Shown here in pieces: positions 33,447-41,749 of a DNA stretch of 64,000 bases (its first letter is position 1; each line of letters starts with the position of its first letter). The position numbers and the translations under genes were made by a program. The notes beneath the pieces are model-generated. The model made no database searches. It was not told the DNA's origin and saw only the letters and a program-made list of their open reading frames with translations. The stretch covers positions 62,001 through 126,000 of the forward strand of contig NZ_JBNAFR010000008.1 of assembly GCF_049800775.1 (NCBI RefSeq), given 5' to 3'. The stretch comes from Dinoroseobacter sp049800775. GTDB lineage: Bacteria; Pseudomonadota; Alphaproteobacteria; Rhodobacterales; Rhodobacteraceae.

Positions 33447-34469
33447 ATGACATCTACGCGCCCAAAAATCGCGCTGAACGGCCTGGGCCGGATTGGAAAA
33501 CTGGTCCTGCGGGCCTTTTTCGACGAGGGGCTCGAGGCGGATCTGGTTCTGCTGAACGACCCGGTCGGCACGCCAGAGCAGCATGCGCTGCTTCTGGAAT
33601 TCGACACGGTCCATGGGCGCTGGGATGCAGAGATCGCGCATGGGCCCGACAGCCTGTCGATCAACGGGCAGGCGATCCGCTTCACGCAGGAAAGTGACCT
33701 CGAAAAGCTGCCCCTCGCGGCGCTGGGGGTCGACCTCGTGGTGGATTGCACCGGGGTGTTCAAGACCGGGGCCAAGACCGCCCCCTATTTCGACGCCGGC
33801 ATCCGCAAGGTCGTCGTGTCGGCCCCTGTGAAGGATGGCGGGGCGGTGAACCTCGTCTATGGGGTCAACCATCAGATCTATGACCCGGACCAGCACAGAC
33901 TGATCACGGCGGCCAGCTGCACCACCAACTGCCTCGCGCCGGTGGTCAAGGTCCTGCATGAGGGGCTGGGCATCAAGCATGGCTCCATGACCACAATCCA
34001 CGACGTGACCAACACCCAGACCATCGTGGACCGGCCCGCCAAGGACATGCGCCGGGCCCGCTCGGCCCTGAACTCGCTGATCCCGACAACCACCGGCTCG
34101 GCCACGGCGATCACCCTGATCTACCCCGAGCTCAAGGGCCGTCTGAACGGCCATGCGGTGCGGGTGCCGCTGCTCAACGCATCCCTGACCGATTGCGTCT
34201 TCGAGGTGGAGCGCGAAACCAGCGTCGAGGAGGTCAACGCCCTTTTCCAGACCGCTGCCGAAGGGGAGCTCAAGGGCATTCTCGGCTATGAGACGCGCCC
34301 TTTGGTGTCCTGCGATTACACCAATGATCCGCGCTCGGGCATCATCGACGCCCAAAGCACCATGGTCGTCAACGGGACGCAGGTGAAGGTCTATGCCTGG
34401 TACGACAATGAATGGGGCTATGCGTGGCGGCTGGCGGATGTGACCCGCATGGTGCTGGCCAGCCTATGA
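33447..34469 (+). CDS. ArsJ-associated glyceraldehyde-3-phosphate dehydrogenase
   Basis: 340-residue GAPDH of the type found beside arsJ. NAD site IALNGLGRIGKLVLRAF; active-site Cys158 in ITAASCTTNCLAPV; HGSMTTIHDVTNTQTIVDRPAKDMRRARS is diagnostic of the GapA fold. With arsenate in place of phosphate it forms 1-arseno-3-phosphoglycerate, which ArsJ exports. Its stop overlaps the arsJ start (ATGA). A housekeeping glycolytic role is less likely given the operon. Confidence 0.93.
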   Translation: MTSTRPKIALNGLGRIGKLVLRAFFDEGLEADLVLLNDPVGTPEQHALLLEFDTVHGRWDAEIAHGPDSLSINGQAIRFTQESDLEKLPLAALGVDLVVDCTGVFKTGAKTAPYFDAGIRKVVVSAPVKDGGAVNLVYGVNHQIYDPDQHRLITAASCTTNCLAPVVKVLHEGLGIKHGSMTTIHDVTNTQTIVDRPAKDMRRARSALNSLIPTTTGSATAITLIYPELKGRLNGHAVRVPLLNASLTDCVFEVERETSVEEVNALFQTAAEGELKGILGYETRPLVSCDYTNDPRSGIIDAQSTMVVNGTQVKVYAWYDNEWGYAWRLADVTRMVLASL

Positions 34470-35734
34470 GCGCTGCTGCCCCCTCTGGCCTGCGCGCCTA
34501 TCTGGCGGTGACGGCGGCCTATTGGGCCTTCATGCTCACCGATGGGGCCCTGCGGATGCTGGTGCTGCTGCATTTCCACACGCTGGGCTTCACGGCGCTG
34601 CAGCTTGCCTATCTCTTTTTGCTCTACGAGCTCATGGGGGTGATCACCAATCTCAGCGCGGGCTGGATCGCGGCGCGGTTCGGCCTGACCTCGACGCTTT
34701 ATGCCGGGCTCGGGATCCAGATCGCAGCTTTGGTGGCGCTGGCACAGCTCGACCCGGGCTGGAGCGTTGCGGCCTCGGTCGCCTTCGTGATGGCGGTGCA
34801 GGGGGCCTCCGGCGTGGCCAAGGATCTGTCGAAGATGAGCGCGAAATCCGCGGTCAAGGTGCTGGCGCCTTCGGGGGAGGGCGCGCTGTTCCGCTGGGTC
34901 GCGGCGCTGACCGGGTCCAAGAACGCGGTGAAGGGGCTCGGGTTTCTGCTGGGGGCTGCTCTTCTGGCGACCGCCGGGTTTGTCCCGGCAGTCTGGGCCA
35001 TGGCGGGGGCGCTGACGCTGGTGCTGGCGGCCGTGGTGATCTTCATGCCGCCCGGCCTGCCGCAGGGGGCGAAGGGCGCGAAGTTTCGCGATGTCTTCTC
35101 CAAGGATCCGCGGGTCAACTGGCTCAGCGCGGCGCGCCTGTTCCTGTTCGGCGCGCGGGACGTGTGGTTCGTGGTCGGCATCCCGATCTATTTCTACAGC
35201 GTGCTGTCCGATGGCAGTGTCGAGGGCAACCGCGCGGCGTTCTTCCAGATCGGGACCTTCATGGCGCTCTGGATCATCGGCTATGGCGCGGTGCAGGGCT
35301 TTGCCCCGGCGCTGTTGCGGGCGCGGGACAAGACCGATGCCCAGATCACCGGGCTTGCCCGGCTCTGGGTCGGGTTGCTGGCGCTGATCCCGGCGATGCT
35401 GGCACTGCTGGTGGCGCTTGCCGGGGGACCGGCTCCTTGGCTCACCGGCGCGCTGGTCGGGGGGCTGATGCTCTTCGGCGTGGTCTTTGCGCTGAACTCG
35501 GCGCTGCATTCCTACCTGATCCTGGCCTTCACCAAGGCCGAGCGGGTCACGATGGATGTGGGCTTCTACTACATGTCCAACGCGGCAGGGCGGCTGCTGG
35601 GCACGCTGCTCTCGGGGCTCAGCTATCAGCTGGGGGGCTTGCCGCTCTGCCTTGGGACGGCGGCGGCCATGGCGGCGGCAAGCTGGCTGGCCGCTTCGCG
35701 CCTGCAGCGGATTTCCCCCGCGCGCCTTGCATAA
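34466..35734 (+). CDS. arsJ: Organoarsenical efflux MFS transporter ArsJ
   Basis: 422 residues, about 11-12 hydrophobic helices, MFS-like. The sequence AYWAFMLTDGALRMLVLLHFHTLGFTALQLAYLFLLYELMGVITNLSAGWIAARFGL is typical of ArsJ. It expels 1-arseno-3-phosphoglycerate made by the adjoining GAPDH; the compound then breaks down outside to arsenate. Translation is coupled to GAPDH by a 4-bp overlap. Confidence 0.93.
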   Translation: MSAAAPSGLRAYLAVTAAYWAFMLTDGALRMLVLLHFHTLGFTALQLAYLFLLYELMGVITNLSAGWIAARFGLTSTLYAGLGIQIAALVALAQLDPGWSVAASVAFVMAVQGASGVAKDLSKMSAKSAVKVLAPSGEGALFRWVAALTGSKNAVKGLGFLLGAALLATAGFVPAVWAMAGALTLVLAAVVIFMPPGLPQGAKGAKFRDVFSKDPRVNWLSAARLFLFGARDVWFVVGIPIYFYSVLSDGSVEGNRAAFFQIGTFMALWIIGYGAVQGFAPALLRARDKTDAQITGLARLWVGLLALIPAMLALLVALAGGPAPWLTGALVGGLMLFGVVFALNSALHSYLILAFTKAERVTMDVGFYYMSNAAGRLLGTLLSGLSYQLGGLPLCLGTAAAMAAASWLAASRLQRISPARLA

Positions 35735-35798
35735 ACCCGCCGAAGGGCCATCTGTTGAGGAGGACCGCAGGGGGCGGTGTTACAGGGTTTGAGCCAGA

Positions 35799-36413
35799 AT
35801 GACCGATGCCAGCGTGGCGCCACAGGACGTCGAGGAGGATGACGATTGGTCCATGACCCGCGTCCTTGATTGCGCGCTGGATGTGGCCGAGCGGGACGAT
35901 GTCTCGATCGGTGATCTGATCACGGCCTTCGGGCAGGCGAGTTTCCTGCCGCTCCTGTTGTTGCCGGCGATCACGCTGGTCTCGCCGCTCAGCGGAATCC
36001 CCCTGTTTTCAAGCTTTAACGCGCTGATCATCATCCTTGTCGCCGGGCAAATGCTGGCTGGACGCCATTGCCTGTGGCTGCCCGCCTGGATCAAGCGGCG
36101 CGCGATTGCCGGGCAGCGGCTGCGCGCGGGGCTGGAGCGGGTCCTGCCAGTCGGGCGCTGGTTTGACCGGCATGCCCATCGCCGGATCGGGCTGCTCTTT
36201 CGTCGCCCGATCTGGTTCGCCTTGCCCCTGAGCTGCATCGCGCTGGCCGCGCTCATCCCGTTTTTCGAGCTTGTGCCGTTCTCCGCATCGCTGCTCGGTG
36301 CTGCGATTGCACTGATCACGCTGGGCATGCTGACCCGCGACGGGCTCTGGGTGCTGGCCGGGGCCGTCCCGTTTCTGGGCGCACTCCTCGTGGTGGCGAA
36401 GGTCTTTACCTGA
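35799..36413 (+). CDS. exoD: ExoD family membrane protein
   Basis: 204 residues with four or more hydrophobic segments. The ExoD family signature is visible: ISIGDLITAFGQASFLPLLLLPAITLVSPLSGIPLFSSFNALIIILVAGQMLAGR, then HCLWLPAWIKRR and HRRIGLLFRRPIWF. First linked to exopolysaccharide synthesis in Rhizobium; the biochemical role is unclear. It stands alone 64 bp after arsJ, convergent with the rhodanese gene (3-bp gap). Confidence 0.88.
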   Translation: MTDASVAPQDVEEDDDWSMTRVLDCALDVAERDDVSIGDLITAFGQASFLPLLLLPAITLVSPLSGIPLFSSFNALIIILVAGQMLAGRHCLWLPAWIKRRAIAGQRLRAGLERVLPVGRWFDRHAHRRIGLLFRRPIWFALPLSCIALAALIPFFELVPFSASLLGAAIALITLGMLTRDGLWVLAGAVPFLGALLVVAKVFT

Positions 36414-36416
36414 CCG

Positions 36417-36809
36417 CTAGTCGTCCCGCGCGATCGGGCCGTCCTTGGCTTTCCAGTCCTTGAAACCATCCCGCAGATGCGCGGCGGCAAAACCCATATC
36501 CTGCAAGGTGGCCGCAGTCAGGGCCGAGCGCCAGCCAGAGGCGCAGTGGAAGACATAGCGTTTGTCCTGGGCAAAGACCGGCTTGTGATAGGGGCTGTCC
36601 GGGTCGACCCAGAACTCGATCATGCCGCGCGGGGCATGGACACTGCCCGGGATGTAGCCGTCCCGTTGCCGCTCGCGAATGTCGCGGATATCAACGATCA
36701 CCACCTCGGGATCCTCGACCATGGCGATCAGTTCTTCGGTGCCGATCTCTTCGATCCGGGCGCGGGCGTCGGCGACCATCTGGGCGGCAGTTTTGGTGAG
36801 CGGGGGCAT
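36417..36809 (-). CDS. Single-domain rhodanese-like protein
   Basis: 130-residue cytoplasmic rhodanese domain: VVIVDIRDIRERQRDGYIPGSVHAPRGMIEFWVDPDS, then FHCASGWRSALTAATLQDMGF with active-site Cys89, then LRDGFKDWKAKDGPI. It would accept a sulfane sulfur as a persulfide; the physiological partner is unknown. ATG 36809 is chosen where homology begins. Confidence 0.9.
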   Translation of the reverse strand: MPPLTKTAAQMVADARARIEEIGTEELIAMVEDPEVVIVDIRDIRERQRDGYIPGSVHAPRGMIEFWVDPDSPYHKPVFAQDKRYVFHCASGWRSALTAATLQDMGFAAAHLRDGFKDWKAKDGPIARDD

Positions 36810-36966
36810 GGGCTTCTCCGGCGTTTGGAACGTCCCCTCAGGCTGACATGGCCCTCGCGACAGGGCAATCGGGCAGGGGCGGCTGCCCCTGCGACGCATT
36901 CTCCGCGACGGGCAGGTTTCCATGGCCTATAAAAGGGGGTCAGACGGAAAAGGGGAGCTGAGCCCA

Positions 36967-37353
36967 ATGACATATTCCATCGCTCTGGTCGCCCATGACC
37001 AACGCAAGGACGCCATGGTGGCCTGGGCCAAGGATCACCGCGCGTTGCTCGAGCCCCATGCGCTCTTTGCGACGGGCACGACCGGCGGGCGGCTGCGCGA
37101 GGAAGCGGGGCTGGACATCACCGCGCTCAAGAGCGGGCCGTTGGGCGGGGACGCGCAGATCGGCGCGATGATCGCCGAGGGCAAGCTCGACGCGCTGGTC
37201 TTCTTCATCGATCCGCTCTCGGCGCTGCCCCATGACGTGGATGTCAAATCTCTGCTGCGGCTGGCGATCCTCTACGACACGCTGATGGCGACGAACGCGG
37301 CGACGGCCTCGGCCATTTTCCGGACACCCGGGACACCGCAGCCGGGGCAATAG
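36967..37353 (+). CDS. mgsA: Methylglyoxal synthase
   Basis: 128 residues, shorter than the 152 of E. coli because both ends are trimmed. Converts dihydroxyacetone phosphate to methylglyoxal and phosphate. Catalytic residues are recognisable: His10 in ALVAHDQRKD, Asp62 in GGDAQIGAMI, Asp82 in FFIDPLSALPHDVD with His89 and Asp92. It relieves phosphate limitation when triose phosphates accumulate. GGGGAG lies upstream of the ATG. Confidence 0.93.
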   Translation: MTYSIALVAHDQRKDAMVAWAKDHRALLEPHALFATGTTGGRLREEAGLDITALKSGPLGGDAQIGAMIAEGKLDALVFFIDPLSALPHDVDVKSLLRLAILYDTLMATNAATASAIFRTPGTPQPGQ

Positions 37354-37493
37354 GCGGAGCCGGTTGAGGGCTCGCAGCGCGTGGCCCGTCTGGCCCGGAT
37401 GCAGCCGGGGATCCCGGCGCTCGGAGACGCAGGTTTGCGGCCGCGCAGCGCGCTGGCCCTGCGGCTGGCAGGCGCGGCAAATTCTCCGCCCCC

Positions 37494-37524
37494 TTGAGCT
37501 TCCAGTGGCTGGAAGCCTTAAATA
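37494..37524 (+). promoter_or_regulatory. CueR/HmrR-type copA promoter with operator in a long spacer
   Basis: A -35-like TTGAGC (37494) and a -10-like TAAATA (37519) are 19 bp apart. The spacer holds the perfect dyad CTTCCAG-TGG-CTGGAAG (37499-37515). This overlong spacer with a CTTCC...GGAAG dyad is the classical MerR-family copper-responsive promoter, which the activator untwists when Cu(I) binds. The copA ATG is 27 bp downstream. Confidence 0.92.
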
Positions 37525-37550
37525 GGCGGGACACAAGACCGAGTCCTGCC

Positions 37551-40061
37551 ATGTCCCAAGCCGATGCTCATCAATATTCCCTGTCCCTGACGGGGCTGAA
37601 CTGCGCCTCCTGCGCCGGGCGGGCGGGGCGTGTGCTCGCCGCGCTTCCGGCGGTGGCCGACAGCGCGGTGAACCTCGCCACCGAGGAGGCCCGCGTGACG
37701 CTGTGCGATCCGGAGGCACTGGAAGCCGTGTCCGCGGCATTGGCGGAGGCAGGCTACGCCCCGCGCATGGCCAGCACGACCCTGTCGGTCTCCAGCATGT
37801 CCTGCGCCTCCTGCTCCGGGCGGGTGGAGCGGGTGCTGACGGCGATCCCCGGGGTTGAGACGGCGTCGGTCAATCTGGCCGCTGAGGCGGCAACGATCAC
37901 TTATCTCGACGGGGCGACCAGCCCGGCGCAATTGATGGCGGCGGTGTCCGAGGCGGGCTTTCCGGCAACCCTTGCCGATGGGGCCAGCCCCCCGGCCCGG
38001 GCCGAGCGTCAGGCGCAGGAGGCGCAGGAGATGGCCCGGCGGGCAGCCCTCGCCGCGGCACTGGCCCTGCCGGTCTTCGTGCTCGAGATGGGCAGCCATC
38101 TGATCCCCGCCTTTCACCATCTCATTGCCGGGACCATCGGGATGCAGACCTCCTGGCTGCTGCAGGCGCTGCTTACCACGCTTCTGCTGCTCGGACCGGG
38201 GCGGCTGTTTTTCGCGCGTGGCTGGCAATCCCTGCGCCATGGCGCGCCGGATATGAATGCCCTCGTGGCCTTGGGGACCGGGGCCGCCTGGAGCTTTTCC
38301 ATGGTTGCAACCTTCGCGCCCGGGCTGCTGCCCGAGGCCACCCGCGCGGTCTACTTCGAGGCCGCCGCGGTGATCGTGGTGCTGATCCTGCTGGGGCGCT
38401 GGCTGGAGGCGCGGGCCAAGGGCCGCACGGGCGCTGCGATCCAGAGCCTGCTCAGCCTGCAGGTGCCGGTGGCGCGGCTCTTGCGCGACGGGGTGCCGGT
38501 GGATGTACCGGTCGAGGCGCTGGGGCGGGGCGATACCGTTCGCATTCGCCCGGGCGAGCGGATCCCGGTGGACGGGACTGTCGCCGAGGGCAGTGGCTTC
38601 GTGGATGAGAGCATGATCACCGGCGAGCCCTTGCCCGTGGCCAAGGCGCTTGGCGATCCGGTGACCGGCGGTACGGTGAACGGCGCGGGCGGGCTTTCGG
38701 TGACGGTCAGCCGGACCGGGGCGGATACCACGCTGGCCCAGATCATTCGCATGGTCGAAGACGCCCAGGGGGCCAAGCTGCCGATCCAGGGGCTCGTCGA
38801 TCTGGTCACGCGCTGGTTCGTGCCCGCGGTGCTGGGCATCGCGCTTGTGACCGTGGCGATCTGGCTGACCTTTGGCCCGGGGCCGGGCTTTGCACTGGTG
38901 GCCGGGGTGTCGGTGCTGATCATTGCCTGCCCCTGCGCCATGGGGCTCGCCACGCCGACCTCGATCATGGTCGGGACCGGGCGGGCGGCCGAGATGGGGG
39001 TGGTCTTTCGCAAGGGCGATGCGCTCCAAAGCCTGAGCCAGGTGGGGATCATCGCGCTCGACAAGACCGGGACGGTCACCGCCGGGCGGCCCGAGCTGAC
39101 GGATGTGGTGACGCGGCCCGGCGTCGCGCGGGCGGAGCTCTTGCGCGCGGTGGCGAGTGTCGAGGCGGCCTCGGAACATCCGATTGCCGAGGCGATCCTG
39201 CGCGCGGCCCGGGCCGAGGGCGTCGCGCTCGCGCCGGTCACCGGGTTCGAAAGCGACACGGGCACGGGCGTGCGCGGACATGTGGAGGGGGCCGAGATTC
39301 AGATCGGCACGGCGCGGATGATGGCTGAGGCGGGCCTGTCCACCGAGATCCTGCAGGCCGAGGCGACCCGGCTCGGTGCCGCGGGCCGTACGGTGGTCCA
39401 TGTAGCGCGGGATGGCGCACTGGTGGCCGTGCTGGCCGTGGCCGATCCGATCAAGCCCGGCAGTCGCGCCGCGATTGCCGCGTTGAAGGCGCAAGGGCTG
39501 CAGGTGGCGATGATCACCGGTGACAGTCGCGCCGCCGCCGAGGCCATTGCCCGCGAGACGGGCATCGACGAGGTCATCGCCGAGGTCCGGCCCGACGGCA
39601 AGGTCGCCGCGCTCGATGCCCTGCGCGCGGCGCAGCCCGGGGCGACGCTCGGCTTTGTCGGGGACGGGATCAACGATGCGCCCGCGTTGGCCCATGCGGA
39701 TGTGGGCATCGCGATCGGCACCGGCACCGATATCGCCATCGAGAGCGCGGATGTCGTGCTGATGTCCGGGGATCTGCGCGGCGTGGTCAATGCCCGGCAT
39801 CTCTCGCAGCAGACCCTGCGCAATATCCGCCAGAATCTTGGCTGGGCCTTTGGGTACAACGCGGCGCTGATCCCGGTGGCGGCGGGCGTGCTCTATCCGG
39901 CCTTCGGGATCCTGCTTTCGCCGATCTTTGCCGCCGGGGCGATGGCGCTGTCCTCGGTCTCGGTATTGAGCAATGCCCTGCGGCTCCGGCGTCTCGCGCC
40001 GGTCAATGCCGGGGCGGATCACGCATCCAGCCCGGCCTCTGCGCCGCAGCCTGCGGAGTGA
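37551..40061 (+). CDS. copA: Copper-exporting P1B-type ATPase
   Basis: 836 residues. Two N-terminal heavy-metal domains carry Cys18/Cys21 (GLNCASCAGR) and Cys85/Cys88 (SMSCASCSGR). Eight helices follow, with the CPC motif at 460-462 (IIACPCAMGLATP). The phosphorylated Asp504 lies in DKTGTVT, then SEHPIAEAIL (nucleotide-binding HP motif) and GDGINDAPALAHADVG. Pumps Cu(I) out of the cytoplasm. Followed 4 bases later by its regulator gene; controlled by the CueR-type promoter at 37494. Confidence 0.96.
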   Translation: MSQADAHQYSLSLTGLNCASCAGRAGRVLAALPAVADSAVNLATEEARVTLCDPEALEAVSAALAEAGYAPRMASTTLSVSSMSCASCSGRVERVLTAIPGVETASVNLAAEAATITYLDGATSPAQLMAAVSEAGFPATLADGASPPARAERQAQEAQEMARRAALAAALALPVFVLEMGSHLIPAFHHLIAGTIGMQTSWLLQALLTTLLLLGPGRLFFARGWQSLRHGAPDMNALVALGTGAAWSFSMVATFAPGLLPEATRAVYFEAAAVIVVLILLGRWLEARAKGRTGAAIQSLLSLQVPVARLLRDGVPVDVPVEALGRGDTVRIRPGERIPVDGTVAEGSGFVDESMITGEPLPVAKALGDPVTGGTVNGAGGLSVTVSRTGADTTLAQIIRMVEDAQGAKLPIQGLVDLVTRWFVPAVLGIALVTVAIWLTFGPGPGFALVAGVSVLIIACPCAMGLATPTSIMVGTGRAAEMGVVFRKGDALQSLSQVGIIALDKTGTVTAGRPELTDVVTRPGVARAELLRAVASVEAASEHPIAEAILRAARAEGVALAPVTGFESDTGTGVRGHVEGAEIQIGTARMMAEAGLSTEILQAEATRLGAAGRTVVHVARDGALVAVLAVADPIKPGSRAAIAALKAQGLQVAMITGDSRAAAEAIARETGIDEVIAEVRPDGKVAALDALRAAQPGATLGFVGDGINDAPALAHADVGIAIGTGTDIAIESADVVLMSGDLRGVVNARHLSQQTLRNIRQNLGWAFGYNAALIPVAAGVLYPAFGILLSPIFAAGAMALSSVSVLSNALRLRRLAPVNAGADHASSPASAPQPAE

Positions 40062-40065
40062 GCCG

Positions 40066-40473
40066 ATGAATATCGGAGATGTCGCCGAACGCGCGGGCCT
40101 GCCGCCCAAGACCATCCGCTACTACGAAGAGATCGGCCTGATCCGCCCGGTGCGCAGTGCCAATGGCTACCGCGTGTTTCGCGACAGCGACCTGCACAAG
40201 CTGGCCTTTCTGGGCCGGGCGCGCACCCTTGGGTTCTCGATCGAGGATTGCCGGACCCTGATGGCGCTTTACGAGGATGACCACCGCGCCAGCGCGCAGG
40301 TCAAGGCCGTTGCCGAAGAGCATCTGGCCCGGATCGACGACAAGATCGCACAGCTGCGCGCCATGCAAGAGACGTTGCAGACGCTCGTCTCGGCCTGTCA
40401 CGGGGATGATCGTCCCGATTGCCCGATCCTGAACGATCTGGCGGGACCCCGCGACAGGACCGACAGGGCCTGA
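40066..40473 (+). CDS. cueR: Copper-responsive MerR-family activator (CueR/HmrR)
   Basis: 135 residues. MNIGDVAERAGLPPKTIRYYEEIGLIRPVRSANGYRVF is the MerR DNA-binding wing; the dimer helix spans about 75-108. The Cu(I) loop is SACHGDDRPDCPIL with Cys111 and Cys119, the C-x7-C spacing of CueR. Unusually for MerR family genes it lies downstream of its target and is cotranscribed, so activation would be positively autoregulated. Confidence 0.93.
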   Translation: MNIGDVAERAGLPPKTIRYYEEIGLIRPVRSANGYRVFRDSDLHKLAFLGRARTLGFSIEDCRTLMALYEDDHRASAQVKAVAEEHLARIDDKIAQLRAMQETLQTLVSACHGDDRPDCPILNDLAGPRDRTDRA

Positions 40474-40540
40474 CCATTCCCTTGCAATCACCGGTCGGCA
40501 GGGCGAAACCCCGGGGCGATGCGTCACCCCGGAGGGCCCC

Positions 40541-41749
40541 ATGCCTGACATCCTCGTCCCCGCCTTTATCTCGGTCACGATTGGCCTTTTGGTCTATTTC
40601 GTGGGCGCGTTCCTCACCCGCAGCCTGCGGCTTCTGAAGGATTACAACATCCCCGAACCGGTTTCGGGTGGGCTGGCGGTGGCCCTCGTGACCTGGGCGG
40701 TCTTCGCGCTGAGCGGGCGGCAGATCGTCTTCGATCTGGCAGTGCGGGACTATCTTCTGGTGCTGTTCTTCGCCTGTATCGGGTTGAACGCGCGCTTTGC
40801 GGATCTGCTGCGCGGCGGGCGGCTTCTGGGGGTGCTGCTGGCGCTGACGGTGGGCTTCATGGTGCTGCAGAACGCGGTCGGCTATCTCGGTGCGCTGCTC
40901 TTTGATCTGCCGACACCGGTCGGGGTGCTGCTGGGCTCTGCCTCGCTGATCGGCGGGCATGGCACGGCCATCGCCTGGGGGCCGCAAATCGAAGAGATGA
41001 CAGGTTTTGACGCCGCCTCCGAGCTGGGGATCGCGGCGGCGACGCTGGGACTGGTGCTGGCGGCGACCATGGGCGGGCCGATCGCCAAGCGGCTGATCGA
41101 CCGCCACGGGTTGCGCGGCGAGGAGGACGCCGCCCCGGTGGTCGGGCTCGAATTCGAGGACCCCGGCGCGCCCAGCGAGGTGGTCAACCATATCAGCCTG
41201 ATGCGCGCCATGCTGGCGGCCCATGTGGCGATCCTGCTGGGCTATATCGCCCATGTGGCGATCCTCGAGGCGGGGGTGCAACTGCCGCTCTTCGTGCCCT
41301 GCCTTTTGGTGGGGATCGTGATGTCGAACACCATTCCCTACCTGCTGCCACGGCTGACATGGCCAGCGGGGAGCCGCGCCCTGGCCGTCGTCTCGGATTA
41401 CAGCCTGTCGGTCTTTCTGGCCATGTCGCTCATGAGCATGCAGCTCTGGACACTGGTCGAGCTGGGCGGGCCGATCCTCGGGGTGCTGGTCCTGCAGGTG
41501 GCGATGACCACGGCCTTCATCTTCCTCGTGGTCTTTCCGGCCATCGGGCGCAGCTTCACCGCTGCCGTGCTGAGCGCGGGGTTTGCGGGATTTGCCCTCG
41601 GGGCCACGCCCACGGCAATCGCGAACATGTCCTCGGTGACGAAACGCTACGGGGCAGCACCGCTGGCCTTCATCGTGCTGCCCCTGGTCTCGGCCTTCTT
41701 CGTGGATCTGGCCAATGCCTTTGTGATCCGGGTTTTCGTCGGCCTCTAG
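40541..41749 (+). CDS. gltS: Sodium/glutamate symporter
   Basis: 402-residue inner-membrane protein with about ten helices. Typical GltS blocks: RSLRLLKDYNIPEPVSGGLAVALVTW near the N-terminus, the reentrant loop SASLIGGHGTAIAWGPQIEE, and AGFAGFALGATPTAIANMSSVTKRYGAAPLAFIVLPLVSAFFVDLANAF near the end. Imports glutamate with Na+. GGAGGGCCCC precedes the ATG. The end overlaps the stop of the convergent RND gene by 4 bp. Confidence 0.95.
   Translation: MPDILVPAFISVTIGLLVYFVGAFLTRSLRLLKDYNIPEPVSGGLAVALVTWAVFALSGRQIVFDLAVRDYLLVLFFACIGLNARFADLLRGGRLLGVLLALTVGFMVLQNAVGYLGALLFDLPTPVGVLLGSASLIGGHGTAIAWGPQIEEMTGFDAASELGIAAATLGLVLAATMGGPIAKRLIDRHGLRGEEDAAPVVGLEFEDPGAPSEVVNHISLMRAMLAAHVAILLGYIAHVAILEAGVQLPLFVPCLLVGIVMSNTIPYLLPRLTWPAGSRALAVVSDYSLSVFLAMSLMSMQLWTLVELGGPILGVLVLQVAMTTAFIFLVVFPAIGRSFTAAVLSAGFAGFALGATPTAIANMSSVTKRYGAAPLAFIVLPLVSAFFVDLANAFVIRVFVGL

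Noticed and set aside
37518..40115. An 865-residue frame on the minus strand opposite copA
   Set aside because: Shadow frame produced by high GC at third codon positions; composition is Arg/His/Gly-rich and copA motifs are complete on the plus strand.
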